From NCBI RefSeq assembly GCF_016859285.1, contig NC_053405.1:5865760-5929759 (forward strand): DNA of 64,000 nucleotides. Reading direction: 5' to 3'. Positions 32,829 to 64,000 of this stretch are shown here, piece by piece. Each line of letters begins with the position of its first letter. Position 1 is the first letter of the stretch. Made by a program: the position numbers and the translations under genes. Under the pieces are notes generated by a model. The model saw only the letters and a list, made by a program, of their open reading frames with translations, searched no databases and had not been told where the DNA came from. Source of the DNA: Xiphias gladius (Eukaryota; Chordata; Actinopteri; Istiophoriformes; Xiphiidae).

Positions 32829-34433
32829 TGTACATCTTCACAGAACACTCAGATGACCAGCCAGTCAGTCAGGGTACAAACCTTTACTCTGTGACCAGGG
32901 AGCCAGAATGAAACACAACATACACTTATAAATAAAAACGCGGGTTATTGTGACAATGAACTTGTCCTAGAAACGGTTCCTATAGGGAGCAAACTTAAGG
33001 CATTAATTCATAAACATCTGTATGGCTGTCTGGCAGACTAAATTTAAAAAAAACAACAAAAAACAAACAAACAAAAAAACAAATGTAGCAAGAGGAAGAA
33101 TATCCGTCTTTACCCAATCTCATGCAGGTAGGCTGTGAAAAACAGTACATTGGCCCGTTGTACATTCATTCATAGTATAGGTTAAGGTTCTGACAGCATG
33201 GTATGTTATGGAAATATATTAGTGAGACACTGTAATGTAGTTCAGCGTACAGCACAGGAAAGAACATGAGACCACAGACCACTTGGTCATTTGCTCTTTG
33301 ATCCAAGGTTTGATTATTTTTCTGCAAGTACAGAGTTTGAAACCCTCGACATTCATTCGGTTTAAAGCCCATTCAAAGGCTTCCTACAAACACATGTTAA
33401 TGTTTAAAAAAAGAAAAAAGAAAAAGGAACAGTACGTGATTGTGGGTTTGACAATGTTTTTAACCGCTCTACAGAAAGAAACAGTGGACACAACAACGTG
33501 AACACCTGTCCACCAGGTGAACCAACAGTAACAGAAAGAGAAACACCTAAGAATGAAGACTTTTGCGGACACTCACCAAAAACAGAACACTATACTCTAA
33601 GCGTCACAAAGGCAGTACTTACTGGATAAAGGATTATTGCATTGAACTGCGTTATATTTTCTGGGTGCTCGTGTCATTATGTCCACCGTTTTTCTCGGAA
33701 TCATAGGTCGGATTATGTGATTGTATTAGCAGGGGCAAACTGAAGAGACGACGAATGGAAATAGGGTTTCCCTCCTCTTCTCTCCGCTACTTCACAGAAA
33801 ATCTATCAGTATTTCTCGGCACTGGTAAAAATGGCAGCTGCGATGATTATGTATCATTACGTGATACTCAATCTCCTGCAGATTGTTGATCCGTACAGTC
33901 AAGACATGCTGGCTTGGCAACAAAACAAGACTAAAGCGGTTAAACTGACCCTGTGCCAAGCAGATTTGTAAATATGGGCCTGCGTTTTCATTGTTGAGCT
34001 TTGTGACAGTTAAGAGGGATTAAGGATGGGTGCCATCAAAGCCCTCACTAAAGGGAGGAAAACAGTAGTGCAACAATTACTGCAGAATTTCTGCACCGAA
34101 TCAGCGGCAAAGTTGGAGACCAGGAGAACTTTCAAACGAACAAACATGCTCTGACGACTATCACTTCAGAGCTGGACCTCATTCATATCATTTTGAGGCT
34201 GAAAATGAAAATCTGAGATTATCGAATCCTTATTAAGTATTCCACCAAAGTGCTCACTGCACCTGATCTCAGAAATATGGACGAGCACAACTTTGTCCTT
34301 CATTAGGTCAAGAAATAGTTGCTTCTTCACTCTGAAATGTAGGACTGTGGCATCAGTAACATTCACCGACATTATCAAACAAACAAACAGCCCGTACACA
34401 AATTTTTCGGCCTTCGCTGCTTACGCACAGCAC

Positions 34434-34464
<31 letters not shown>

Positions 34465-34481
34465 ACGCGCACACACACACG
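34434..34481. repeat. (CA)n microsatellite
   Basis: Interrupted CA and CGCA units inside the presumed pik3ca 3' UTR. Confidence 0.85.
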
Positions 34482-35885
34482 CACTCTCACAGCCAGTACT
34501 AAATGGAGACTGCACCCCTGCATCTCAAATCTAAACCAACAAAAAGCTGTGGCATTTCAAGTAAAACATGAAAATGTTTCTCATGTATGAAAAAAGTTTC
34601 CCTTCTTTTATGTTTCCTTGTGTTCTGATTCTTCGTGCAAAAGCTTCAGCAATTTTCTTTTCTTCTCTGGCACAGACCAGCCAGTTTGGGGGGGGGGGCT
34701 TACAAAACATTTAGAGACACCATCACTGCAACAGTTAAGTGTCACCACACCCAGACACATGGACATGTGCTCGCGCGCACACACACGCGCACAGTGTGTT
34801 CTTTCATTGGGGCCTGCCAATGAAGCTCTGCAACCTGTACAGAAAAACAATTAACGCACGTGGACACACACAAACGAGCTCACACTATCAATTTAGAGGA
34901 TATATGGCAAAAGGACGTTAAAGGTAACAATACTGCAGGTCACACATGAAGCCCGCCTTAGAAAAAGAGGTTAGACTGTCACTGCACATACATCCTGCTT
35001 AATGTTGCTTCAAAATGCACATCCTACACACTGGTTACGCTGCTTGAAAAACACGCATACTGGGCTACCTTTCTTCTCACAGAGTTCTCCTGAACAAAAA
35101 TGCATTGAGAATTTGATTAATTTCTTTGTGCATATGCCAACCTCTTCCTTCTTTTTTTATTTTTAAAGTCTGTAACTGATATGCCTCACTGCAGGCTGCA
35201 CTCCCCGCAGTAGCTTTCACAGGCCTTTAGTGATGTCGGATTTGGCACGTTAAAGAGAATAAAGGAACAGTGAACGAGAGAAGAGACCTCTGCTGATAAC
35301 CTACTGTATGTTTAGCGGCATCTGACTTTAAAAAAAGAAAACGTGACGGAATCAAAAATATGAAAAGATGAGGGCACATAAGGTCCATGTTAGCAGTTAA
35401 ATACATTCGAGCCATTAATGCTGCAACAACACCACATCACACATGCGCCACAAAAAAAGAAAAGAAAAAAAAACAGATAAAAACTTTGGCTTTTCGATAC
35501 AATCAACAGTTGAACTGGCAAAGTGCAGACTTTCCTTTCCACTGACAAGATTGAGTTTCATATTGTAGGGTTACTGAGATAAAAATTTAGCTTCGCACAC
35601 ATCCAAATGTCTTTCTCGACACATTTGAGAGTGGCCGGGGCTGGTGAGGCTCCTCTGAGGCACCTTTTTTCTTGTAAAACACTACATTCTCTCCTCAGCA
35701 AAGCACACCACGCAAGAGGCTCTCAGTACACGAGAAACCTCGCCATTCATGGTTCTGTGCACCTGCTTTAAGGATCATTTTTGAGAAAACTCCCAAATCA
35801 CCAATCTCCAAAGACCAGCTAGCTATAGTCTGCTCCGAGGACAGTGAAACAAAAAGGAATTTTCCAAGATGGTTAAGCTGGTGCT

Positions 35886-36320
35886 AATTACCTCGGCCAA
35901 GAAGGCTTCGATTTCACCTGTGTCTGTTTGTTGGTTTGCTTGTTTCTCTGTTTGTTTGTCAGCAGTGTTGTGCAAAAGGTACTGAACCAATTTGCACCGA
36001 CCTTGGTGTGGGCCAGGGAAGAACCCATTAAACTTTGGGGCAGATCCGGTTAATTGGGCATATCCAGGATTTTTTTATCACTTGCCTTAAAATTGCAAGA
36101 CATTGTGAGACATTGCGGGCATTTTTCCAACTTCCTAACTTTCTAAGGAAATAATGTATGGATCTTGATATAAAAATAATAAATAAATAAAAAAATCGGA
36201 GATATTTATGGTGTTGAGATCGATGAGCCTCTACAATTTGGCTCAGATCCAGATAATAAGCTGGAGGAGCTAGACAGACATGTTTAGGATTGTTTGGCCT
36301 TGGTGGAGGTACACGCCCTA
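35886..36320 (-). repeat. Short interspersed repeat, copy 3, inverted
   Basis: Read on the minus strand it has the same blocks as the copies at 19355 and 19795: GGGTTCTTCCCTGGCCCA, GGTCGGTGCAAATTGGTTCA, CTGCTGACAAACAAAC and the TTGGCCGAGGTAAT border. Confidence 0.65.
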
Positions 36321-38704
36321 CTGAGTGCCATTTTAGTTGTTCTGCTATCTCTTGCTATATGCCAAATATTTGTCAAAAAAACATCTCTGAGTGTTTCACA
36401 TCAAAATCCTTCCTCTTTCTCTTTCTGTATGACAGAAAAATACTTTTGAAGACTCATCTTAAACTCAGGGGCATTTACACAAATCAATGAAATGCGATTG
36501 TGACAATCAGCTCACCCCGACCAACCCTGCCTCGATGTGGATTGGGCAACAGTTGGCAAAACTTAGTTTACATTTCCGGAATTTAGCTGAGACCTAATTT
36601 ATTGAGGGAGGTGTGGGTGGAGAACAACAGTCCTGTGTCGCTCTGCACTTGCTAAGCTGCGCCCACTCTTGAGCGATCCAATCAAATCCCTCTCAAAACT
36701 AAATTTTGCCCAACTGCTGCTTCACCTGTCTCACTAAAGACGCTCTAACTACCATTTCACTGTGACTTTAAAATATTGAAAAGTCTACATGTTTCCGTTG
36801 GGAAAAATCTATAAAAATTCAAGTTTCTAACAAAAAGGTGCAGAGCATGGCTTTAACAGTACCTGGCAACAGAGAGCATGGCTCAAATACTGCCAGGGTT
36901 ATAGGCTCAGAGGAAGTTGTTCTGGATAAAAATATCCACCAAATGTGTGATAAACAAGTTAAAATGCACTTTGTCCATGAGTCAACATTTTAAAAAGACA
37001 TTCTGACGGGGGACATGCTAAAAAACATCAACCTAGCTTAGTTAGAAATACAAATAATACACAATGAAGATCAAATTTAGCTTTTACTAAAAACTGCCAT
37101 GCTGTTCATGTTAATAGTGCTGTCATGGTTCGCTTACTACAACTTGCTTAGGCAGAGCTTGTAGGGGTTAGCAGTGTGCAGTGTTGTGGAGTGTTGTGCT
37201 GTGACGCCAAGGCATTTTAAACAACAGGAAGACGTGATATTCCCCTGGGCCTCTGCTCGGTGGCAGACAGCCAGAGGCTTAAAATAGGTCCCATTATTCA
37301 TAAAATGTGAGACTGGAACTTTCCCTCCTGCCATTTTGCTTCCCGAAACAAATTTATCTTTAAATTTCATACTAAGGGCTGCAAACTAGCCACAGTGAAA
37401 CAAATTGGGCTACTGATGCGTTCTAATGAGATGTTTAACTTAAAAGTGACTGAAGCAAAAAGGGCATCAGCAGTCTTAATTTACTGATATGAGCAAAACT
37501 CTGAAATAAAAAACAGGGGAAAGCTGTTGCACTCGTTTTAGCCAGAAGAAGCTGCAAACAGGTCAACACAAAAAATTCCAAATATATTTACACAAACAAT
37601 GGCGTCTTTCTGGAGAGTTGGGTTTGGGTTCTGCCTGTGTAGAAACTGAAAGAAACTAGATACATAAATAATTTAAAAAGTCATAATAAATCTGTATATT
37701 ATTTTGATTTTTCTAAGTGCTGTTTTTTGATGGAGAGGCATCATCACCCTGAAGTTTATGCATGAGTCTAGAGCTACGCAAAGGACAAATGTTCCCAGGA
37801 TTGGAGTGCTGCTTCTTTGAGGCCAGGGGAGACTGCAGAGTTGTGCAGAACAACACAGACTCTCTTCCGCAGCGCAGTTTTTGATCTTTGAAATTTCCTC
37901 ACAAAGGGTAACAAGGTGGAAAGCTGACAACAAATCAGCTCAGAATGGGGAACTTCACCACAAAGATTGCAGAAGACTGTGCAGTGGTAGTCCTCACAGA
38001 AGTCCCCTTACTCCAGTAAACCTGCACTATACAACAAATTTGAGTACACTTCTATTATGTTAGAGCATTTACACAGTTCCTTGTGCCCGCTATCTTCTCA
38101 GCAGTGATAGGATTAAAAAAAAAAAAAGTTTCCCAAGCACCTTCTGTCTGGGGTGGAGCCAGAGTGCAGCATTACTACAAGCAGCAAGTCAAACTCCCTT
38201 TGTGGTTACATTTATAGCTTGGTAGATGCATCATCTTCGCGCTGTTTTGTCGCATTTGTGTTTTTCCTCCAAGAGCAGCAGAGTAAGGGGTAACGTTTCC
38301 TTGGTTACCCCGTTTGTTCGCGTTGGGCAGAAATTGGAGGAAGCTTAGTAGCCAGGGATACAAGCATCAGCCAGGTTAGGGCACATCTCCACCAGGACAC
38401 GAGGAAAACTCTCTTGTAGTCCCCCGAAACAAGCAGAGGGTGGTGCGAGAGCATCATCAAGACCACACAAAAAGGCAGGTGATGATGCAAAAAAAAAAAA
38501 AAAAAATCCTGTTTGAATAAACACTAATGTTACTAGTGTTTAAAAAAAATAAAATAAAAAAAATAAAGCTGAGAACTTTCATCCTCAATGAGCTGTTTGT
38601 GTGCTGTAACAGAACTAAACTCCTTGAAAGACTAATGCTGCGTCAGGCTGACAGAAGTAAATACTCCATGGTGGGACTGGTGTTTTTTGTTTGTGTGCAG
38701 AAGA

Positions 38705-57969
<19,265 letters not shown>

Positions 57970-60900
57970 CTGAAAGATAACATCACTTTAAAGCAAGTTC
58001 TGAACCACATAGTGTAAAGCCCAGGCTGAAACCCTGTTCACTTGAGTCCCTGTGGTAATACTTAATGTAAAAAATACTGAAGTGCTGTATGTGTATTAAA
58101 AATACAGTTTACTTGAAGTTTCTGTTCAGACTAAGAATGTTAGTCAGAAGCAGTATAGACCAACAGACACACAGTGTTCAAGGTGTTAAACCAACATGGT
58201 TTACTTATTTTTGTCACTCATGTGTATCCTACCAACAGGTGGCTCGTACAGCCCATGGTTTTTTTTTTTTGGTACAGATTTAACTCATACTTCGTTAGAA
58301 AACATTACTTTTAGACCCACATTAAGGGGGTGATCACAAAGACCTTCAATGCATGCCCTCAGGAATGTAAAGATGTGCGTGCATGTCCATGCTTGTCCCC
58401 ACAGTGGAAGCAATGTGAACCATAAAAGAGACAGTTTTACACCTCTATGCTGTTGCACATGAATTTTAAACTGAAATGAAAGTAATAACTTCATCTTACC
58501 GCTCCCGTCAGACTGAACAGTTAACTGAAGGTAAAAATAGACACTTCCCCGGTTGCCTTTGAAAGAAAAGAAATTTCAACTCATCCTGCAAATCATTTCT
58601 GTTTAGTCCAATAATCTCATGTCAAGATGAACTTTTATTATACCTCAATTCTTCTGTGTGGGTTCAAGTCTTATCGCTTGTTCTGATGACACTGCCCCAG
58701 TGTCTGCAAAAGTATTGTTGTACTATATCCTATATTTAGAGCATCATCTCATAAAATTTCCATTCCATTTATTTGCAAGTCAAACTTCAATCTGGAATAT
58801 CAGTTGCTGTCCATAATGATAACTCAGCACCACCATGTGGCACAATCCCTGAAAGAAACTTTGTTTCTGTAGGACTGGTTGACAGACACAGGGATAAATG
58901 CTTTCACTGGGAGATGTGTATGAGTTATTTATCCATCTGATGTTGACCCATTGTTCTGTTTAGATCCCATCCAATCAGAAAAAGTCCCTTTCCCACTCAG
59001 ATGAGTTACTAACTGAACGGTACTTTGCTTGACGCTAAATGCAAATACAAACGAAGTCACAGATTTTTTGGGAATTCAGCCAGGTCAAGTGCCTAACTCA
59101 TACTCTACTCACATCTGTGTATTAAGAGGGCTACATGTCTCTTATACTTTTTTGAATAATCGAATAATAGCGCCTTGAGTTAATACTGAACCAAATTCCA
59201 AAGATACCTATTCCCTGTGCTACAACACATCCACACCAATATTAACTATAAGATTACTGAAGTCCCACAATGATAAGTACACAATGATCCTCTAGTTAAT
59301 ATAGGGGTGTGAGTTCATGTTTTCACACCAAAGCCAGTCAGACCTGAATTCAGCCCTGGTCAGTCAAAGGTAAAAAGGCCAAGACTGTTTCCAGACCTCT
59401 GAATCACTGTCCACATCTGAGTTTTTTCAGCAATCCCAAATAAAATTAAAATGGAACAAAATAGCAATTCAGTCCAATTACAGGCCAAGGAAAGCCAGGT
59501 TAGATATAACATAATGACCTGTTCAGATCCATTTGCATCTACCAAAACACAGGTTTATTGCACTTCACTGTGTCCTTCCAATTGGGAATGGAAAAAAGGA
59601 AACCTGTTAGAGGCAGCTCTATACAGAAGGTCTTCCTGACCTTTGCAGATACAAGTTGGATGCCATTTTCACCAGCCGCAACAGCGTGGCTGTTGTTGTT
59701 TTCACCTTGTGAGTCTGTTTGTGTGTGTGTGCGTGTGTGTGTGCGTGTGTGTGCGTGTATCATCATGGCAAAATGTGATCCTGGAGACACCTACTGTAGT
59801 AGGAACTACCATAGAGGTGGTTTTGAGTAATCGTGCGTGTGTGTCTGTTTGTCTAACTAGAGACCATCTTGAAATGGGATCCCACCCATCAACACGTTGA
59901 AGTTCCGACTCATGAGTACTAGATTATTACATGAGTATTCATTACTCATGGGTTGGACCACGCTCATCTTCCAACCCAGCCTTGATTTTGATCTTAACTA
60001 CACACCTGTCAAGTTTCGGGTCTTCAGGTTTATCAAAGCAGGTTTGTTTTTTTTTTACAACAAAAATGTTGAAAGTTTTTTTTTTTATGGAGGACGACCT
60101 TTGTAGTGGTGGGAAATGGAATAAAAGTTAGCCTAGTATATCTAAAACATTCACTTCTTATCACCCTGGAAAAGTAGCTCACATTTAAAGAAGACAAATA
60201 TATACTAACGTGTTTTATTAAGCAAAAAAAACTATCAATTATTTTCCCATCCTGTTTTTTGTAAGAGTCTTTGTACAAATATAGGTCAAAAACAGGTCAA
60301 ATGTGATATCCCTACCTTACGGCAATCACGTTTTTTGAAACATTAAACTTTTATTATGAGGTTTATTTGACATTTATATTAAGTTATGCACACTTAGCAG
60401 ACAAAAAAGATTCATCAATTACACTAATCAGCTAATTATTGTCAGTAGCAGTCTGATATCACTTTGTAAGGCTAATGTCAGCCAATAACGAGTACAATAC
60501 TGGATCTGTACTCTCTCAAGGAAAATTAGCCAAGATAAGTTCTTACCAGCTGCAGATATTATTTTACCAATCAAGATTAGCTAGTACTGGGAAACTGAGG
60601 GTCTTTGGGGACACAATGATTTAAGACAGTGACAAGGATTTTAGATAGACTGCTCAGGTCCAACACTCACAAACACGAGAACACAGTGAGTCAACTGCAG
60701 ATTGTAACACAGTGATGGGAAAGTATGCGTTTGTGTGGGCTTTAAGGAAATTACAACATTATGCCTTAACCTAACCTAAGCTTTAGACAGTTTACGGCCA
60801 CAAACAATTCTCAAGAGAAGCAGTCAAAATGAGAAGAAAAGCAAGAATTGCTATGAGACAAAACACATCCCTTCAAAACAGGCCTATACTGGCATGTATC

Positions 60901-62130
60901 TTCTTGGCGTTTCCTCGCTTCGACTAGGTCTTTAACACAGCATAATGAGGATAAGGCAAACTATACTTCATATCAATCAGCTAGAGTACTCAAATACTGT
61001 ATGTTGAGGTTATTGTTCTGCTTAACTATAATTCAGCCTTTAAGACCAGGACAGAACAACACTTAAGACCTGTCAATAAAATAAACAAAATCTAGGCACC
61101 CAACAACACCGCCCACAAGGTCCTGGATCAGTTGGAGTGGTAAAGGCACCTGGCAGGATACCCTCCTGCACCAGAGTTTGGAAATGTTTCGGGGTTTGAC
61201 TAACTGGGAGGACACCACAGGGCATAACCTTGACATGCTGGTAGGTTTAACCTCCTTGCTAGCTTTAGTGAACTTTAGCAAGCTTCCGAACCTCTCACTC
61301 GTTGGTGATATCTCAGGATTTTTCAGCAATTCAAATAGGACTTTCACTGTGGACAAGCTAGGAGCAGTTGGGGATCCCCCAGAGGGAGCCCCCAATGAGC
61401 GGGAGGAAGCTGCTGAAGAAAAGGACAATGCCTGGCCAGCTCTGCTTGCCCTGCTGCCAAAACAATCCTGACCAGGATAAGCATCCAGTAGCTGAATGGA
61501 TGGAGGACTAAATGAACTGCAAGGAGCGCAGAACAAGTAAGGATAGTATACCCTCTAAAATTCTGGCTTTAATCTACCAACCGAAGGAAAATTGTCCCCC
61601 CAGTTAAAGTTAAGAGTTATAACAGAGAAGAAAAATGCAAGGGAATTGATCATTAATGAGATAGGAAAACAGCAAACTTAATTTAGAAAGAGGGGCAGCA
61701 TTGAATATATTACAAAAACAATCTAAAATTAAAATCCCCGAGTTAGAACAAACCACCCATTGAGCAGTTCTCCAATCTGTGACCCTGATCAGGATGCAGC
61801 TAAGCACTTTAGGACAAAAGAGGAAGCTTCCTCAAAACACAGGATGTGGGGAGTGGGAAAACACTGGCCTAGACACAAGCTTGCTTTGAATACTGAAATA
61901 CAACTGCACAATTAGTTGTGTGGGCTAGCGAGGGCAGGTTGGCGAGATCAAGCGTATGTTCAGTCTCTGCCACACACTGTGTATTTCTGGTTAACAGAAG
62001 GTCGGTCTGCTGCGCCACATTACACAACAAAGTAGTTCTAAGAAAAACACCTGCGATTCGTGATCAATTTTCAATTTTCAACAGAAGACGTGCAGGTTCG
62101 GATGGAGAGAGGGGAATCTGCTAAGCATAC
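57970..62130 (-). other. pik3ca 5' intron; no gene supported
   Basis: A 4.2 kb stretch between the first coding exon and the candidate 5' UTR exon. It contains a GT/GC repeat at 59716-59760. The longest open frame (minus strand, 61063-61536, 157 codons) has no recognisable domain and is listed separately as an observation. Confidence 0.5.
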
Positions 62131-62207
62131 CTGAGAGAGAGAAGTCCTCTTATTTGGATGATGGGACAGTTCCACCCTTCATCTTTCACTCCATCGCCAC
62201 GCTGTCA
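62131..62207 (-). other. pik3ca: Candidate non-coding 5' exon of pik3ca
   Basis: On the minus strand ATATTTCAG precedes 62207 and CTCTCAG|GTATGC follows 62131. It is 77 bases, just downstream of the CpG-rich region. Both splice sites are good. It may be the first exon's 3' part or a second UTR exon. Confidence 0.4.
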
Positions 62208-62639
62208 CTGAAATATGCGTCGGAGGGAGAGGAAATTAAAACACAAACAACATCACACACACAGGCTGCATCTGTGGCAGTCCCGAGTGATTCGGGCTGG
62301 CTAGCAGCAGGTTAGCTAGCGTCGGGTGTTTGGGGATGGCAGCACGGGGGATGACAGCTACACAACCCTGCGAGCTGTCGATATGACAATGTAAAGAATG
62401 AAATAACCAAGAATATCGGTTAACCAGTCAAGCCACGTCGGCCCTGGCTTAACGCAAATATCTCTTTCGACCAATGTCCACCAGTTTGGGAATGGTTAAC
62501 GTTAGCTAGCTCTCTTGTCTACTAGCTAACGGCTAATGCTGCGCCTGCCATCCCCCTTGTTGGAAAATATATAACCAACATCCAACACCAGACATTTGTC
62601 CACCGAAAGACGAAAATATTACTAATTTTGCAGACTAAC

Positions 62640-63040
62640 CCACCCTTTAGAGTCGGCGTCAACGCAGCGAGGTGTGTTCGGACGCTGGCCCGAAAGGGCT
62701 CTCCCCCGGCTACTGCCAGTTAACTAGCCTCCCAAGCCCTCCGGTTCCCAGCGGCCGGTCGGTGGCTCCCGGCGCCGGGCAAAGCAGGCAGCTATCCGTC
62801 GCCTGTCAGCCCCTGTGCCAGAACCGCCGGAGCCGTTATTCCACACCGACAACAGATCCTCTGGCGTTTCGGGCTGGAAGTCGTGCAGCGACAGAGAGCA
62901 AAGGCAGACCCCGCATGTCGGGGCGAGAAGGGGCTCCACCTGAGGATGATGTGAGCGGCCGAGCGGCTGGGTCGGCTGGACGCGCTGTCTTGCTGCGACA
63001 ATGCAGCCACGCTGTCTGTCTGGGGCCCTCCTCCCCTTCC
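62640..63040 (-). promoter_or_regulatory. pik3ca: CpG-rich presumed pik3ca promoter
   Basis: GC content and CpG density rise sharply (CCGGCGCCGGGC near 62770, AACCGCCGGAGCCG near 62821). The region lies at the 5' end of the pik3ca unit, 4.7 kb upstream of the ATG. No TATA box is seen. A long (CA)n run bounds it on the outer side. Confidence 0.5.
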
Positions 63041-63041
63041 T

Positions 63042-63043
<2 letters not shown>

Positions 63044-63125
<82 letters not shown>
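63044..63125. repeat. (CA)n microsatellite, about 40 units
   Basis: An uninterrupted CA run next to the presumed pik3ca promoter. It produces spurious Thr-His and Val-Cys open frames. Confidence 0.97.
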
Positions 63126-63128
<3 letters not shown>

Positions 63129-63291
63129 GCACAGAGACCGAAACTGTGTGAGTGAGTTATAGGCGTGATATGTTACTGGTACAACACGTCGCCTCATTTC
63201 AAATTTAAACCACAAAACCACGCTGTTATTATAGGACCACACCGCGTCTCCACGGTGCACAAACGATTAGATATAACAAAACACGCCTCAG

Positions 63292-63315
63292 TGTGTGTGT
63301 GTGTGTGTGTGTGTT
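63292..63315. repeat. (GT)n microsatellite
   Basis: About 12 GT units followed by TTTTGTTTTG. Confidence 0.9.
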
Positions 63316-63329
63316 TTGTTTTGTTTCTG

Positions 63330-63792
63330 GAAAGCAGACCATAATTTGATCAGATAAAAAAAGATAGGAGAAGACTTAATTGATCTCCGGAGAGGGAAAA
63401 AAAATCACACTTCACAGCAGCGCAAAGAAAGGCTACATTAGGGAAAGAGATAGAGATGGCTTTAAATGAAATTAATAATATTGGTATAGAATGATAAACT
63501 AAACAAGTTACATTTGAAGGGTAAATCCAAGATTTTTCAAGTCTGACTTAGAACAGTAGTCAAGTCCCCATGTGTACGGTGAAACAGGTTTCTCATACAC
63601 TTTGGATCGCAGTGATGGGGGACAAGGTCTGCGGCCCCGATTCTGTGGAATAATGTATTCAAAAGCCTATCTGAAGCTGGTATGAGGTCTCAGCAGTCCG
63701 AGTTAAACAAATCAGGAGGGAATCTGACAAACTTTGCTTTTCTTTTTAGAATTCCCTCTTTGTGTTTCCCTGTACAATGTATGTATACATAC

Positions 63793-63826
<34 letters not shown>

Positions 63827-64000
63827 GTATGTTTTGTTTTGTTTTTTTCAGATGGTACAGGAGAAGGTGGATGTTGAAACTGGTTGCTCTGGTGTTGCTA
63901 ACATCATTGTCACTAACACCATCCATCCATTAGCTATATCACAGGAGAGGGGGGTGCACCATGGACGGGACCAAAAGAATACATTAATATGTATAATATG
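63330..64000. other. AT-rich right edge, no gene supported
   Basis: Apart from an (ATAC)n(AT)n repeat at 63777-63832 there is no recognised feature. A frame open from 63851 to the window edge follows a TTTTTTTCAG, but it is short. Confidence 0.5.
63777..63832. repeat. (ATAC)n(AT)n microsatellite
   Basis: Tetranucleotide ATAC units grading into AT units. Confidence 0.93.

Larger units (their letters stand above)
32815..38704 (-). other. pik3ca: Long 3' UTR of pik3ca
   Basis: A 5.9 kb block with no coding frame lies between the pik3ca stop codon and the candidate poly(A) signal. It is AT-rich and holds a (CA)n run (34434-34481) and one inverted copy of the short interspersed repeat (35886-36320). 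The gene is tail-to-tail with kng1. Earlier AATAAA-type signals may also be used. Confidence 0.5.

Noticed and set aside
62724..63260. 178-codon minus-strand frame
   Set aside because: A third of it is Cys-Val from the (CA)40 repeat. The rest is CpG-rich promoter DNA with no domain.
63851..64000. Frame open to the right edge after TTTTTTTCAG
   Set aside because: Only 50 codons, no recognisable sequence, and adjacent to an (AT)n repeat. Too little to call an exon.

Overview
The window is nuclear DNA of a ray-finned fish, most likely a percomorph. The evidence is split genes with GT-AG introns, a kininogen carrying the fish-type bradykinin RRPPGWSPLR, abundant (CA)n microsatellites, and short repeats that recur in percomorph genomes. 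Four protein-coding genes could be rebuilt exon by exon, and every exon junction keeps the frame: mccc1 (minus, 13900-4085, 19 coding exons, 716 aa), lamp3 (minus, 21184-15506, 7 exons, 252 aa), kng1 (plus, 23889-31742, 8 exons, 367 aa) and pik3ca (minus, 57918-38705, 24 coding exons, 1068 aa). All four have human orthologues on chromosome 3q26-q27, so this is a rearranged piece of that conserved block.

Layout. Positions 1-1130 look like the last exon and 3' UTR of an unidentified plus-strand gene that converges on mccc1. From 2.5 to 14 kb is mccc1, the biotin-carrying subunit of mitochondrial methylcrotonyl-CoA carboxylase (leucine breakdown). From 15.2 to 21.2 kb is a short lamp3 (lysosomal membrane glycoprotein). 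The 2.7 kb between lamp3 and kng1 holds two clean exon-like open segments (22039-22125 and 23540-23639) that may be a small unknown gene or upstream kng1 exons. From 23.9 to 32.2 kb is kng1 (two cystatin domains plus bradykinin). It runs tail-to-tail into a pik3ca 3' UTR of about 5.9 kb, followed by the pik3ca coding exons (38.7-57.9 kb), a long 5' intron, and a CpG-rich presumed promoter near 62.6-63.0 kb.

The genes do not form a pathway. They share a neighbourhood by ancestry, not function. Mobile DNA is modest: one decayed Tc1/mariner copy inside pik3ca, two inverted-repeat elements inside mccc1, and several copies of short interspersed repeats. I found no clearly novel multi-gene system. 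The points most worth checking are the candidate small gene between lamp3 and kng1, the four extra pik3ca introns relative to human, splice sites built from microsatellites, and the Tc1 copy ending about 23 bp from a pik3ca splice donor.
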